Positions 1 through 7,781 are shown, counted from the first letter of the stretch. The stretch: 24,139 bases of DNA from an uncultured Clostridia bacterium (GCA_904501985.1 CAJGCT010000029.1:1-24139), one strand, 5' to 3'. Translations and numbers: made by a program. The notes: a model not told the origin generated them from the sequence alone.

Positions 1-846
1 GGAGTAGAATACCGTCAGGTGGACCTTAAGGACGGCGGCATCGACTATGGAGCAATAGAAGAACAGCTTAAAGAGGGCGGCGAGCGTGTCAAGGTGGTAT
101 TTCTCCAACGCTCAAAGGGTTACATGAACCGTCCCACGCTTACAACCGACCAGATAGGCGAGGCGGCTAAGTTTGTCAAGGCGCGCTCAAATGCATACGT
201 GGTGGTTGACAACTGCTACGGCGAGTTTACCGAAACGAGAGAGCCTACTGCCGTGGGTGCTGACCTTATCATGGGCTCGCTTATTAAAAATCCCGGCGGC
301 GGAATCGCCGAATCGGGCGGATATATTGCAGGAACAGCCAAAGCGGTGGAGCTTGCAAGCTACCGTCTCACCACCGTTGGAGTGGGACTTGAATGCGGTG
401 CTACCCTTGGCAACAACAAGAATCTTTTCAAGGGATTCTTCTTCGCCCCCCACATCACCGCGCAGGCAATAAAAACCGCTCACTTTGCCGCTTACATATT
501 CGAGGCGTTGGGATTTGACGTAAATCCCCATTGGAACGAACGCCGCGCGGATATTATTCAGGCGGTACACATGGGTGCGCCGGAAAAACTCGTGGCATTC
601 TGCCAGGGCATCCAAAGCGGCTCTCCCATTGATTCTTATGTGAGTCCCGAGCCGTGGGATATGCCGGGATATACGGATCAGGTCATAATGGCGGCAGGCG
701 CGTTTACGCAGGGATCATCCATCGAGCTGTCAGCCGACGGACCGATGCGTCCCCCGTATACTGCATTTATGCAAGGCGGTCTGACATACGAAAGCGGCAA
801 GATTGGCATACTTGCAGCTGCGGAAAAGATTATTGGATCAATGTAA
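1..846 (+). CDS. YnbB-like PLP enzyme (methionine gamma-lyase family / 'aluminum resistance protein'), 5' end missing
   Basis: The reading frame is open from base 1 and ends with TAA at 844-846, giving 281 residues of a family that is usually a little over 400 long, so the N-terminal third lies outside the window. The GTG at 19 is an internal valine, not a start. The sequence resembles the YnbB / Met_gamma_lyase family, PLP-dependent fold-type I enzymes related to cystathionine and methionine lyases. Seen directly: a strand VVVDNCYGEF typical of the PLP-ring aspartate region, then GSLIKNPGGG, whose lysine (codon 286-288) is the expected Schiff-base residue. The C-terminus (FTQGSSIELSADGP, PPYTAFMQGG) is typical of the family. 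The true substrate of this family is not established; the aluminium-resistance label is historical. In B. subtilis ynbB lies near glnA; here a glutamine synthetase is also nearby, but on the opposite strand. Family call firm, function uncertain. Confidence 0.9.
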   Translation, partial: GVEYRQVDLKDGGIDYGAIEEQLKEGGERVKVVFLQRSKGYMNRPTLTTDQIGEAAKFVKARSNAYVVVDNCYGEFTETREPTAVGADLIMGSLIKNPGGGIAESGGYIAGTAKAVELASYRLTTVGVGLECGATLGNNKNLFKGFFFAPHITAQAIKTAHFAAYIFEALGFDVNPHWNERRADIIQAVHMGAPEKLVAFCQGIQSGSPIDSYVSPEPWDMPGYTDQVIMAAGAFTQGSSIELSADGPMRPPYTAFMQGGLTYESGKIGILAAAEKIIGSM

Positions 847-853
847 TCAAAAT

Positions 854-897
854 AGGAGCTTTCACCAATGTTTCAGTGAAAGCTCCTTGTTTTATTT
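854..897 (+). terminator. Rho-independent terminator after the YnbB-like gene
   Basis: A perfect 12-bp stem (AGGAGCTTTCAC at 854-865 with its complement at 876-887) encloses a 10-nt loop and is followed by TGTTTTATTT. It begins 7 nt after the stop codon. The minus-strand side is followed by ATTTTGATT, so it may also catch leftward transcripts coming from the long operon at 958-7781. Confidence 0.92.
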
Positions 898-957
898 ACC
901 AATTACATTTTGTGTTCCCATAGGCTACAATTAAAAAGCTGAACAGTAGGTTGGAAT

Positions 958-1149
958 TTACTCGTCTCCATCTTTGGATTTATATAAACGAAGTATTGCT
1001 GCACTCAAAATCACAATCACGCCATTATTATATATATCCGACAACAACTCCGGTATATCATATCCCCATATAGCAGCTTCCACAATCGGATGTGCTGCAT
1101 GGACTATAATAAATATAACGAGTAGTATTTTAAAAATTTTATCTCTCAT
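958..1149 (-). CDS. Small two-helix membrane protein, unknown function
   Basis: This 63-residue protein has a basic N-terminus (MRDKIFK), a long hydrophobic stretch at about 6-27 (ILLVIFIIVHAAHPIVEAAIW), a short polar turn, a second hydrophobic stretch at about 42-54 (NGVIVILSAAIL), and a charged tail RLYKSKDGDE. That pattern fits a hairpin in the membrane. A GGAG-like site (GACGGAGAAAG) lies about 10 nt before the ATG. It is the last gene of the leftward run, 82 bp after the HAD-YwlG gene, and the bidirectional hairpin at 854-887 lies beyond its end. I do not recognise a family. The coding call rests on hydrophobic pattern, start signal and position, so it is moderate. Confidence 0.55.
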   Translation of the reverse strand: MRDKIFKILLVIFIIVHAAHPIVEAAIWGYDIPELLSDIYNNGVIVILSAAILRLYKSKDGDE

Positions 1150-1231
1150 ATTCTTCTTTCTCCGTCAAACGCCTATTTATCGAACAAGTTTCCTTGGATC
1201 GGGAACACAATATCAAATTGAGACATTTTAT

Positions 1232-2434
1232 TTACATCAGTGTCCCGTCGTAAACCGCGCGCTCGCCGCCCGTGAACGGTGCACGTACACGCGCCGCCGA
1301 AAGAGATGCGTGACCTATGGCTTTTTGCGAAAGTCTGAGCGGCACTGCCACACGTCTAAGGTGCATACCGATAAGCGTGCCGCCGATGTCAAGACCTGCA
1401 TCCGCTTTGATCTCACACACCGCCGCCGGGCAGTCAAGCTCTTTCCACATGGTCCATGCAAACGCACCGCCAGCCTTTGGCATGGGGACAACATTCATTA
1501 TCTCGTATCCGCGAGTCTCGGCAAGCGTTCTGTCAACGATAAGTGCGCGGTTAAGATGCTCACAGCACTGTGCCGCCATGTGTATTCCGCGAGGAAAAAA
1601 CACGTCGCGCAGTCCGTCAAACACCGCTTTTGCGGCTTCCGGTGAAGAAGATGAGCCGATCCGCTCGCCTGTAATCTCGCTTGAGGAGCATCCGACCACC
1701 ACAAGCGAGCCCTCCGAAAGCTTTGCCGCCTCGCAAAGCTCAAGAGCCGCCGAGGAAGCTTCTTTGCGGATCATATCCGCCGCTTCTTCTGTGAGTATGT
1801 CACCGTCGCCAAGCGGTATATCAAGCACCGCCGCAAGCTCATTCATGGAGAAAACGGTGTATGCGGCGCAGGTGTTGTCGCCCTCAATGGGGTGGGACTT
1901 AAAGAGGCATCCGTCAACTCCCGCATTTACTCCTGCAAGGACGTCTATCTCGCGGTCGCCTATCATTACCGCCGCTTCGGGGTCGATAGAGTTAATACTC
2001 AAAATATGCTTCATGGCATCGGGCGCAGGCTTAAATGGGAAGCCCATAGTGCCGTCAACTCCGCCGGAAAAATACTTGTCAAGTCCGAAGAGTCTGAGGT
2101 AAGTCCACGCAAGTCTGTTTCTGTGAGTGTAAAGATAATTCTTCCCACCCGATTCAACCACAGCACGAAGCACTGCCGCAGTGCCGGCAAAAGGGGTAAC
2201 TGCCGGACGGTGGGCAAAGTCGGATTCCAACGCCAGAATTTCAGCGTACTGCTCATCGGAAATTCCAAACTGACGTCTGCATTCGCCATAGCTTATATAA
2301 AGTGCTCGGCAAAGATCGTCATGTGAAAATTCCATCTTATCACGGCTCATAACAGCTTCAAACGCCGCTATAACGTGAGGATAGCTGTCAAACAGCGTCC
2401 CGTCGAAATCCCATATGAAAGAAGTGTATTTCAA
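1232..2434 (-). CDS. HAD-superfamily phosphatase fused to a YwlG/UPF0340 (DUF436, TIGR01440) domain
   Basis: A 400-residue protein with two domains that are normally separate. Residues 1 to about 205 are a HAD subfamily IA hydrolase of phosphoglycolate-phosphatase type: motif I WDFDGTLFDS (nucleophile D9, acid/base D11), motif II YTHRN (T103), motif III K135 in FKPAPD, motif IV GDREID (D160, D164). Residues about 215-400 match YwlG: GCSSSEITGERIG, QCCEHLNRAL, PKAGGAFA, KADAGLDIGGTLIGMHLRRVAVP and a final GGERAVYDG. The HAD half predicts hydrolysis of a small phosphorylated metabolite; YwlG has no assigned reaction. The start is TTG at 2432-2434, supported by AAGGAGT six bases upstream; no ATG fits better. 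It follows glnN by 21 bp and is probably cotranscribed with it. Both halves keep their conserved residues, so the fusion looks functional. Substrate unknown. Confidence 0.92.
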   Translation of the reverse strand: MKYTSFIWDFDGTLFDSYPHVIAAFEAVMSRDKMEFSHDDLCRALYISYGECRRQFGISDEQYAEILALESDFAHRPAVTPFAGTAAVLRAVVESGGKNYLYTHRNRLAWTYLRLFGLDKYFSGGVDGTMGFPFKPAPDAMKHILSINSIDPEAAVMIGDREIDVLAGVNAGVDGCLFKSHPIEGDNTCAAYTVFSMNELAAVLDIPLGDGDILTEEAADMIRKEASSAALELCEAAKLSEGSLVVVGCSSSEITGERIGSSSSPEAAKAVFDGLRDVFFPRGIHMAAQCCEHLNRALIVDRTLAETRGYEIMNVVPMPKAGGAFAWTMWKELDCPAAVCEIKADAGLDIGGTLIGMHLRRVAVPLRLSQKAIGHASLSAARVRAPFTGGERAVYDGTLM

Positions 2435-2455
2435 GACAATACTCCTTATCGCATA

Positions 2456-4549
2456 TTAAATATTGAAGAGCAAAGCATCATATGTTGGGAAAGGCCAATA
2501 CTCTTCCCCGACCATGGTTTCAAGCTCATCAGCTGCCGCACGCACACTGTTCATAGTAGGGATGATCTCATCTCTGATGAAGAACATAAGATCATAGCTG
2601 TCAGTGTATTTATGGCTTTCGTTAACGGCAAACTCCAAAGCTCCGATGCTGTCGTGAAGCTCGCCTGCAAGTGAGGAAAGCTTTGCCGCAAGCTCACATT
2701 CCACATCAGCAGGAATGCCGATTGATTTTGCCGCAACAGCAGTCTCGGACAGCGCGCGTATGTACTTCATAACCGCCGGAACTACCTGCTTTTTCGCCAT
2801 ATCAAGCATAGTCAGTGCTTCGATGTTCATAACCTTGCAGTAGCTCTCCATATGTATCTCGTCTCTGGAGTGCATTTCCATTTCGGTGAACACCTTGTGC
2901 TTTGTATACATGGCGATATTCTTTTCGGATACAAAATACGGAAGTGCGTCCGGAGTGGTACGCAGATTGAGAAGACCGCGGCGCTTTGCTTCCTCTATCC
3001 ATTCATCGGAATAGTTATTGCCGTTGAATATAATGCGCTTATGCTGCTTGTAGATATCCCTTATAAGCTTGCCTACAGCTTTGTTGAAGTCCTCGCCGGA
3101 ATCCACTGCCGCTTCAAGCTTGTCCGCAATTCGGGAAAGCTCCTCTGCAACTATTGTATTAAGCGTAAGGTTAGGACCGGAGATGGAATGTGCAGAGCCA
3201 ACGCTTCTGAACTCGAATTTGTTGCCTGTGAAAGCAAACGGGGATGTACGGTTTCTGTCAGTGGTATCTTTCGCAAATTTGGGCAGTACGTCAGCACCAA
3301 TCTCCATAACAGACTCAGTGTGAGGATCGTATGCTGTGCCCTGCTCTATGGAATCAAGTATTGCGGTCAGCTCGTCGCCAAGGAACATTGACATAATGGC
3401 AGGGGGCGCTTCGTTTGCGCCAAGACGGTGATCGTTTCCGGCACTTGCCACGGAAATTCTGAGAAGATCCTGAAAATCGTCCACAGCCGCGATAACCGCG
3501 CAAAGGAACAGTAAGAACTGTGCATTTTCCGCAGGAGTTTCGCCCGGTTCAAGCAGATTCACGCCCTCGCTTGTGGCAATGGACCAATTGTTGTGCTTAC
3601 CGCTTCCGTTTACGCCCTCAAACGGCTTTTCATGGAGCAGACACACAAGTCCGTGGCGAGCCGCCACGTTTTTCATGGTCTCCATGGTAAGCTGATTGTG
3701 GTCGGTGGCAAGGTTGGTTGAGCCGTATATAGGCGCAAGCTCATGCTGTGCCGGCGCCGCCTCGTTATGCTCGGTTTTAGCAAGTATACCGAGCTTCCAA
3801 AGCTCCTCGTCAAGCTCAGCCATAAACGCCTTGACTCTCGGCTTGATAGAACCGAAATAATGGTCGTCCATTTCCTGACCCTTAGGCGGTTTTGCACCAA
3901 ACAGGGTGCGTCCGGTGATAATAAGGTCCTTACGCTTATCAAAAAGCTTCTTGTCTATTATAAAATACTCCTGTTCCGCGCCCACAGTGCTTACGACCTG
4001 AGAGGTCTTACTGCCGAACAGTCTCAGCACACGCACAGCCTGCTCGCTAACAGCTCTCATGGACCTAAGAAGCGGTGTCTTTTTGTCAAGAGCCTCGCCG
4101 CCGTATGAGCAGAACGCGGTTGGTATGCAGAGCGTATTGTCCTTAATAAACGCAAAAGAGGTCGGGTCCCATGCAGTATAACCGCGCGCCTCGAAGGTTG
4201 CACGAAGTCCGCCAGAGGGGAACGAGGAAGCGTCCGGCTCGCCCTTAATAAGCTCTTTTCCGGAAAACTCCATTATTACGTCATTACTGCCTACAGGTGT
4301 TATGAAGCTGTCGTGCTTCTCGGCAGTAATGCCTGTCATAGGTTGGAACCAATGTGTATAATGGGTAGCGCCTTTCTCTATAGCCCAATCCTTCATGGCG
4401 TTAGCCACAACGTTTGCCACGGTAATATCAAGCTCTTTACCGTCCTCTATGGTCTTTATAAGAGACTTGTATGTGTCCTTCGGAAGCTTTTCGCGCATTA
4501 CTGCGTCATTGAATACCATGCTTGCGAAAATTTCCTTAATATTGCTCAT
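2456..4549 (-). CDS. glnN: Glutamine synthetase type III
   Basis: Makes glutamine from glutamate, ammonium and ATP in the cytoplasm. The 697-residue length fits GSIII (about 700), not GSI (about 440-470). Visible family motifs: N-terminal HWFQPMTGITAEKHDSF (66-82), ATFEARGYTAWDPTSFAF (117-134), GAEQEYFIID (190-199), the catalytic segment TEHNEAAPAQHELAP (259-273), GSGKHNNWS (315-323), DHRLGANEAPPA (373-384) and NRTSPFAFTGNKFEFRS (433-449). ATG with GGAG ten bases upstream. It sits 33 bp after the HD gene and 21 bp before the HAD-YwlG gene, so it is probably read from the operon promoter at 7819-7847 or an unseen internal one. No glnR gene or glutamine riboswitch is visible next to it. All conserved blocks are intact. 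Confidence 0.97.
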   Translation of the reverse strand: MSNIKEIFASMVFNDAVMREKLPKDTYKSLIKTIEDGKELDITVANVVANAMKDWAIEKGATHYTHWFQPMTGITAEKHDSFITPVGSNDVIMEFSGKELIKGEPDASSFPSGGLRATFEARGYTAWDPTSFAFIKDNTLCIPTAFCSYGGEALDKKTPLLRSMRAVSEQAVRVLRLFGSKTSQVVSTVGAEQEYFIIDKKLFDKRKDLIITGRTLFGAKPPKGQEMDDHYFGSIKPRVKAFMAELDEELWKLGILAKTEHNEAAPAQHELAPIYGSTNLATDHNQLTMETMKNVAARHGLVCLLHEKPFEGVNGSGKHNNWSIATSEGVNLLEPGETPAENAQFLLFLCAVIAAVDDFQDLLRISVASAGNDHRLGANEAPPAIMSMFLGDELTAILDSIEQGTAYDPHTESVMEIGADVLPKFAKDTTDRNRTSPFAFTGNKFEFRSVGSAHSISGPNLTLNTIVAEELSRIADKLEAAVDSGEDFNKAVGKLIRDIYKQHKRIIFNGNNYSDEWIEEAKRRGLLNLRTTPDALPYFVSEKNIAMYTKHKVFTEMEMHSRDEIHMESYCKVMNIEALTMLDMAKKQVVPAVMKYIRALSETAVAAKSIGIPADVECELAAKLSSLAGELHDSIGALEFAVNESHKYTDSYDLMFFIRDEIIPTMNSVRAAADELETMVGEEYWPFPTYDALLFNI

Positions 4550-4582
4550 TGTTGTTTTATCTCCTTTTTGTGGAATGGCAAA

Positions 4583-5242
4583 TTACAGAAGTATCTGATC
4601 GTTTACGCTTAATCTGAAGCGCATATTAAGCTTCTCTGCGGCACTGCAGCAGAGCTTCATTCTGCCAAGAAATATTTCAAAATACTCCATAACGGAGCAG
4701 AAACTCGTATCAATAGTTAACGACAGCCTTATTTCGCCCGCATCGGGGCATATATCAAGATCGGCACGTTTAACCGAATAATTCACGCGGTCGTGTATGT
4801 CAAATTCCGACTCACGGAGATTTCTCACCCGCGATTCACGCACGTCTGTCTTATCCGCAAGTATCAGTGCCGCCGAAACTGCATTTCCGGCAACCGCCGT
4901 TGATTCGTCGTGATTGCCGATAGCATTTATTATAACCGCAATATCCGCAGGATCGGCACCCATATTATCAAGAAGCCTGAATGCCATGATAGCACCGCTT
5001 TGGGCGTGCTCAACTCTGTTTACGATATTGCCTATATCGTGAAGATATCCGGCAATCTCGGCAAGCTCAGCCTCGCGCTCCGAATATCCAAGGGAACGAA
5101 GAATCTTGCCTGCGGTATTTGACACCTTCCCCACGTGGGCAAAGCTGTGCTCTGTGTACCCAAGAGCAATAAGCGCCTCATCCTCTTTTTCTATATATGT
5201 ACGGATGGCAGGGTTATTTTTTATCTGTTCTATTGTTATCAT
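4583..5242 (-). CDS. HD-domain phosphohydrolase
   Basis: A 219-residue HD-superfamily protein. Likely metal ligands are visible in order: H36 (EHSFAHVGKV), H68-D69 (GYLHDIGN), H111 (NAIGNHDE) and D130 (LADKTDV). This arrangement matches stand-alone bacterial HD hydrolases that act on phosphomonoesters or nucleotides, but the substrate cannot be read from the sequence. The last 70 residues (IRLSLTIDTS, YFEIFLGRMKLCC, NMRFRLSVN) look like a small alpha/beta domain outside the HD core. ATG start; an AAGGA lies 14 bases upstream, overlapping the stop of the tautomerase gene, and a nearer AGGA is very close to the start, so initiation may depend on translation of the gene before it (17-bp gap). 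Glutamine synthetase follows after 33 bp. Confidence 0.85.
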   Translation of the reverse strand: MITIEQIKNNPAIRTYIEKEDEALIALGYTEHSFAHVGKVSNTAGKILRSLGYSEREAELAEIAGYLHDIGNIVNRVEHAQSGAIMAFRLLDNMGADPADIAVIINAIGNHDESTAVAGNAVSAALILADKTDVRESRVRNLRESEFDIHDRVNYSVKRADLDICPDAGEIRLSLTIDTSFCSVMEYFEIFLGRMKLCCSAAEKLNMRFRLSVNDQILL

Positions 5243-5259
5243 AATCCTATACGAGTTCC

Positions 5260-5604
5260 TTATAAATTACTGCCGTTCCAGCCCCATTCGGAGTATTCGG
5301 AATAGGTCACATATACATCCTTTGCGGCAATACCGAGAAGCTCACTGCATATACGGCAAATAACGCCGGTCATGCGTGAATAGTCCTCGCTTTTCGCCTT
5401 TCCGAGAATACGCACATCAAAAAATGCCTTGGGGGTTGAATTGTCGCCTGCAAGCCAGATGTTCTGTCCGTCCTCTATAGCGACCATAAGATATGTTTCG
5501 GTCTTACCGGGAATAGCTTCGATAGCCTTTCCGAGAGCGGCTTTAAGCTCTGTCATTTTTTCTTCGGTAAGCTTATTACTAATTTTAGCGTTAATATATG
5601 GCAT
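5260..5604 (-). CDS. MIF-like tautomerase (phenylpyruvate/dopachrome tautomerase family)
   Basis: At 114 residues this matches the length of macrophage migration inhibitory factor homologues (about 115) rather than the 60-residue 4-oxalocrotonate tautomerases. Pro2 directly follows the initiator Met and would be the N-terminal catalytic base after Met removal. K34 in GKTETYLMVAI aligns with the active-site lysine, and the C-terminus VYVTYSEYSEWGWNGSNL resembles the MIF ending (GWNNS in the human protein). The CxxC pair of human MIF is absent (TPKAFFDV instead). The family catalyses keto-enol tautomerisation of phenylpyruvate-like compounds; the physiological substrate in bacteria is usually unknown. 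AAGGAG lies seven bases before the ATG. It sits between Nudix and HD genes with gaps of 23 and 17 bp. No signal peptide, so cytoplasmic unless released. Confidence 0.88.
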   Translation of the reverse strand: MPYINAKISNKLTEEKMTELKAALGKAIEAIPGKTETYLMVAIEDGQNIWLAGDNSTPKAFFDVRILGKAKSEDYSRMTGVICRICSELLGIAAKDVYVTYSEYSEWGWNGSNL

Positions 5605-5627
5605 AGTAATTCTCCTTATTTATTTGT

Positions 5628-6053
5628 TCAGTCGAGGAAACCCTCTCCGAATTGCTTTATCTGCTCAAGCATATGACCGATATTTCCCTCTCCGGCAAAT
5701 TCGTCCATGCTGAAAAAATCGTGGTTGAAATCAAGCCAGCAAAGAGGATTCGCTTCGTCTATTACATCGACCTCGTGAATAAGACGTCCGCACCAGACCT
5801 CAACATAACAGCCTTGGTTGTAGTACGTGAAGTCCATAAGATGCTTTAGGGTAATATCGTCTCTACTGATTCCCGTTTCCTCAAAAAGCTCACGGTATGC
5901 AGCAGATTCGCCGTCCTCACCGGACTCTATATGACCGCCGACGAGATTATAGAGACCGAGATACGGCTCTTTCACCCGTTTGCACATAAGTATGCGCTCC
6001 CTACTCGGAGAATATACCATTATGCAGTTATAGCCGACCATGTTAGTGTTCAT
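5628..6053 (-). CDS. Nudix hydrolase (MutT-like)
   Basis: A 141-residue protein with a complete Nudix box at residues 40-62: G-x5-E-x7-RELFEETGI, including all acidic metal ligands. The N-terminus NMVGYNCIMVYSPSRERILMCKRVKEPYLGLYNLVGG is the usual first half of the fold. Nudix enzymes hydrolyse nucleoside diphosphates linked to another group X; related small clostridial proteins are often annotated as 8-oxo-dGTP diphosphatases, but the substrate here is inference. The ATG is only 2 bp past the Nif3 stop codon, and its AAGG site lies inside the end of that gene, so the two are translationally coupled. The MIF-like gene follows after 23 bp. Confidence 0.92.
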   Translation of the reverse strand: MNTNMVGYNCIMVYSPSRERILMCKRVKEPYLGLYNLVGGHIESGEDGESAAYRELFEETGISRDDITLKHLMDFTYYNQGCYVEVWCGRLIHEVDVIDEANPLCWLDFNHDFFSMDEFAGEGNIGHMLEQIKQFGEGFLD

Positions 6054-6055
6054 AT

Positions 6056-6826
6056 TTATATTGCCTTAACAAGATTACTGCCGAAATATGCGGTCTGAAC
6101 CTGGGTATATTCCTTGAGTATCAGCAGTGTAAGATATCCCACAATAAAGTCCTCGGTAAAGAAATGACCGGCTTCGAACATATTGAGTCCTATTTCTGAG
6201 GCTTCTTCCATGATGTTATAGGAAAGCTGACCTGTTATGTAGCTGTCAGCACCTGCCGCCTTTACTGCCTCAACGAAATCCTTTCCGTCGCCGCCACATA
6301 CCGCAACACGGTGCACCGGCATACCGGCCTCGGCATAAAGCACGCGCTCAGCTCCAAGTGTCTTTTTGGCAAAAGCCGCAAATTCCGCACAGGTGGTAGG
6401 CGTCTGTACAGTGCCAATTCTGCACACCCTCTCGCCATCAACCTCAACGGTTTCCACGTCCGAGAGTCCCATAAGCTTTGCAAATACATCATTAAGTCCG
6501 CCGGGCGCCGCATCAAGGCGGCTATGGAAGGACATAACCGATATATTGTGGGAAATAAGCTTCATTATGCGCCGGGATTTGGCATCTGTGGCACTCACAC
6601 ATTTAAGCGGTGAAAAAATAAGCGGATGATGGGATACAATAACGTCAAAATTATTGCTTATGGCATGATCTACTGCCGCATCGGTAACATCAAGCGTGCA
6701 AAGGACTCTCACGACCTCACGGTTAAGATTTGTGCACACCATAAGTCCGTCATTATCCCAATCGCAGGAATAAGACTTCGGGAACTTGGAACTAAGGAAC
6801 TCATAAAGCTCTTGTACACTTGGCAT
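6056..6826 (-). CDS. Nif3-like dinuclear metal centre protein (YqfO/YbgI family)
   Basis: A 256-residue Nif3-family protein of the short type, without the central PII-like insert that brings B. subtilis YqfO to about 370 residues. Metal ligands are visible: H66-H67 in IVSHHPLIF, H101 and D105 in FHSRLDAAPGGLN, and H221 with E225 in FEAGHFFTEDF. The family forms a toroidal hexamer with two metals per subunit. Its reaction is unresolved; GTP cyclohydrolase I type 2 is a frequent but poorly supported database label. The ATG is 2 bp after the trmK stop and uses AAGGTGG inside the trmK end, so the pair is coupled. The trmK-nif3 order is widely conserved in Firmicutes and helps the call. Confidence 0.94.
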   Translation of the reverse strand: MPSVQELYEFLSSKFPKSYSCDWDNDGLMVCTNLNREVVRVLCTLDVTDAAVDHAISNNFDVIVSHHPLIFSPLKCVSATDAKSRRIMKLISHNISVMSFHSRLDAAPGGLNDVFAKLMGLSDVETVEVDGERVCRIGTVQTPTTCAEFAAFAKKTLGAERVLYAEAGMPVHRVAVCGGDGKDFVEAVKAAGADSYITGQLSYNIMEEASEIGLNMFEAGHFFTEDFIVGYLTLLILKEYTQVQTAYFGSNLVKAI

Positions 6827-6828
6827 TT

Positions 6829-7533
6829 TTATTCCACCTTTGAAAGTATTTTTTCAATCACCGAAGCAAGCTCAATATCACGCTTCTGTTCAGGGGTATC
6901 GTTACAGGTTTCAAGGCGTCCTGCAATACGCCGTTTGGCGTTTGCAAGCTGTCCGCCAAGCCACCCTATGTCAGCATCGGTGGGATTATCCGACGCACGC
7001 TTAAGATTCAGTGCCCCAAGCTTATATTCCGGATCGGTAAATTGGCGCACAACTCCGTCATACACCGCCGAAATAAGCTGATAGTATTTTCCGCCGTCAA
7101 GAACTACGTTTTCTTTCTCGATAACGAATCCGTTATCGCCAAGATAGCGTCTCAGCACATCCTGCATTGACTGAGGCTGAAGCACCAAGCGACACTTTGA
7201 AGCTTTCGGATAGCTTGACGCCGCAAGGATTGATGCGATCATCTCGCCGCCCATTCCGGCGATAACAATATTGTCCGGCTTAAAATCATCAACTGCATCA
7301 AGTCCGGGACAGCAGACGACCTTGATCTTGCCGTGCAGACCGTAAGTATATATATTTGTTCTGGCGCGCTGACAGGGCCCTTCTTTTATATCGGAGGCAA
7401 GTGCGCGGGGATGCCCCCTCTGCACAAGATATATGGGCAAAAGTGCGTGATCCGTTCCTATATCGGCAACACTTCCGCGCCCCACAAGCTCTGCCGCAGA
7501 TAGTAGTCTTTGGCTTAATTTTATTTCATGCAT
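6829..7533 (-). CDS. trmK: tRNA (adenine22-N1)-methyltransferase TrmK
   Basis: Uses S-adenosylmethionine to methylate N1 of A22 in the D-loop of tRNAs, mainly tRNA-Ser and tRNA-Tyr types. The 234-residue length fits the family. Seen: N-terminal KLSQRLLSAAELV, SAM motif I VADIGTDHALLP (22-33), acidic strand end ALASDIKEGP, and the signature IVIAGMGGEMI (89-99). A helical C-terminal region (ANAKRRIAGRLETCND) follows the Rossmann domain. The ribosome site is weak (ACGGAAA directly before ATG), and a strong hairpin at 7549-7574 lies just upstream. It is coupled to the Nif3 gene by a 2-bp gap. The same pair lies downstream of sigA in B. subtilis, and here lies downstream of rpoD with other genes between. 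Confidence 0.95.
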   Translation of the reverse strand: MHEIKLSQRLLSAAELVGRGSVADIGTDHALLPIYLVQRGHPRALASDIKEGPCQRARTNIYTYGLHGKIKVVCCPGLDAVDDFKPDNIVIAGMGGEMIASILAASSYPKASKCRLVLQPQSMQDVLRRYLGDNGFVIEKENVVLDGGKYYQLISAVYDGVVRQFTDPEYKLGALNLKRASDNPTDADIGWLGGQLANAKRRIAGRLETCNDTPEQKRDIELASVIEKILSKVE

Positions 7534-7548
7534 TTTCCGTTATTAGCG

Positions 7549-7584
7549 GAATCGGCGCCAAGAGGCGCCGATTCTGTTTTTTAC
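7549..7584 (+). terminator. Perfect GC-rich hairpin between the DUF1858 gene and trmK; T-tract faces the plus strand
   Basis: An 11-bp perfect stem (GAATCGGCGCC at 7549-7559 and its complement at 7564-7574) has the loop AAGA. The run TGTTTTTTAC follows on the plus strand, so by classical rules it terminates rightward transcripts. Both flanking genes run leftward, where the hairpin is followed by CGCTAATAAC with no U-tract. It may attenuate or protect the leftward mRNA between DUF1858 and trmK, or stop antisense transcripts entering the DUF1858 gene. The hairpin is certain; the role is not. Confidence 0.6.
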
Positions 7585-7781
7585 TTAGATTCGAGAAATT
7601 CGTTTATCTTTGCCACAAGCTCGTCAGCGTTGGTTCCGTGAACCTCGCAAGCCATTTCAATGGTCTCGCCGCGTGCAGAGGGGCATCCGAGGCAGTGCAT
7701 ACCGATCTCAAGGAAGAACTGAGCGGTCTCGCGGTCAAAATCAAGAACCTCACCGATTATTGAATCTTTAGTAACCTTCAT
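7581..7781 (-). CDS. DUF1858 small redox-disulfide protein
   Basis: A 66-residue protein of the DUF1858 / hybrid-cluster-protein-associated redox disulfide family (TIGR03980 type). The signature is visible: GMHCLGCPSARGETIEMAC, giving a CxxC pair (C30, C33) and a third cysteine C45. The MKVTKDSIIGEVL N-terminus is also typical. The family is thought to act in thiol redox chemistry, sometimes beside hybrid cluster or nitrogen-oxide-handling genes; none is visible here. AAGGAGA lies seven bases before the ATG. It is the first gene of the leftward run, about 30 nt from the predicted transcription start of the consensus promoter at 7819-7847, and is followed by the hairpin at 7549-7574 before trmK. 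Confidence 0.9.
   Translation of the reverse strand: MKVTKDSIIGEVLDFDRETAQFFLEIGMHCLGCPSARGETIEMACEVHGTNADELVAKINEFLESK

Noticed and set aside
974..1645. Long plus-strand open frame of 223 codons
   Set aside because: It overlaps the small membrane gene and the well-supported HAD-YwlG gene on the other strand, has a Cys/Arg/His-rich sequence with no family pattern, and lacks a ribosome site.
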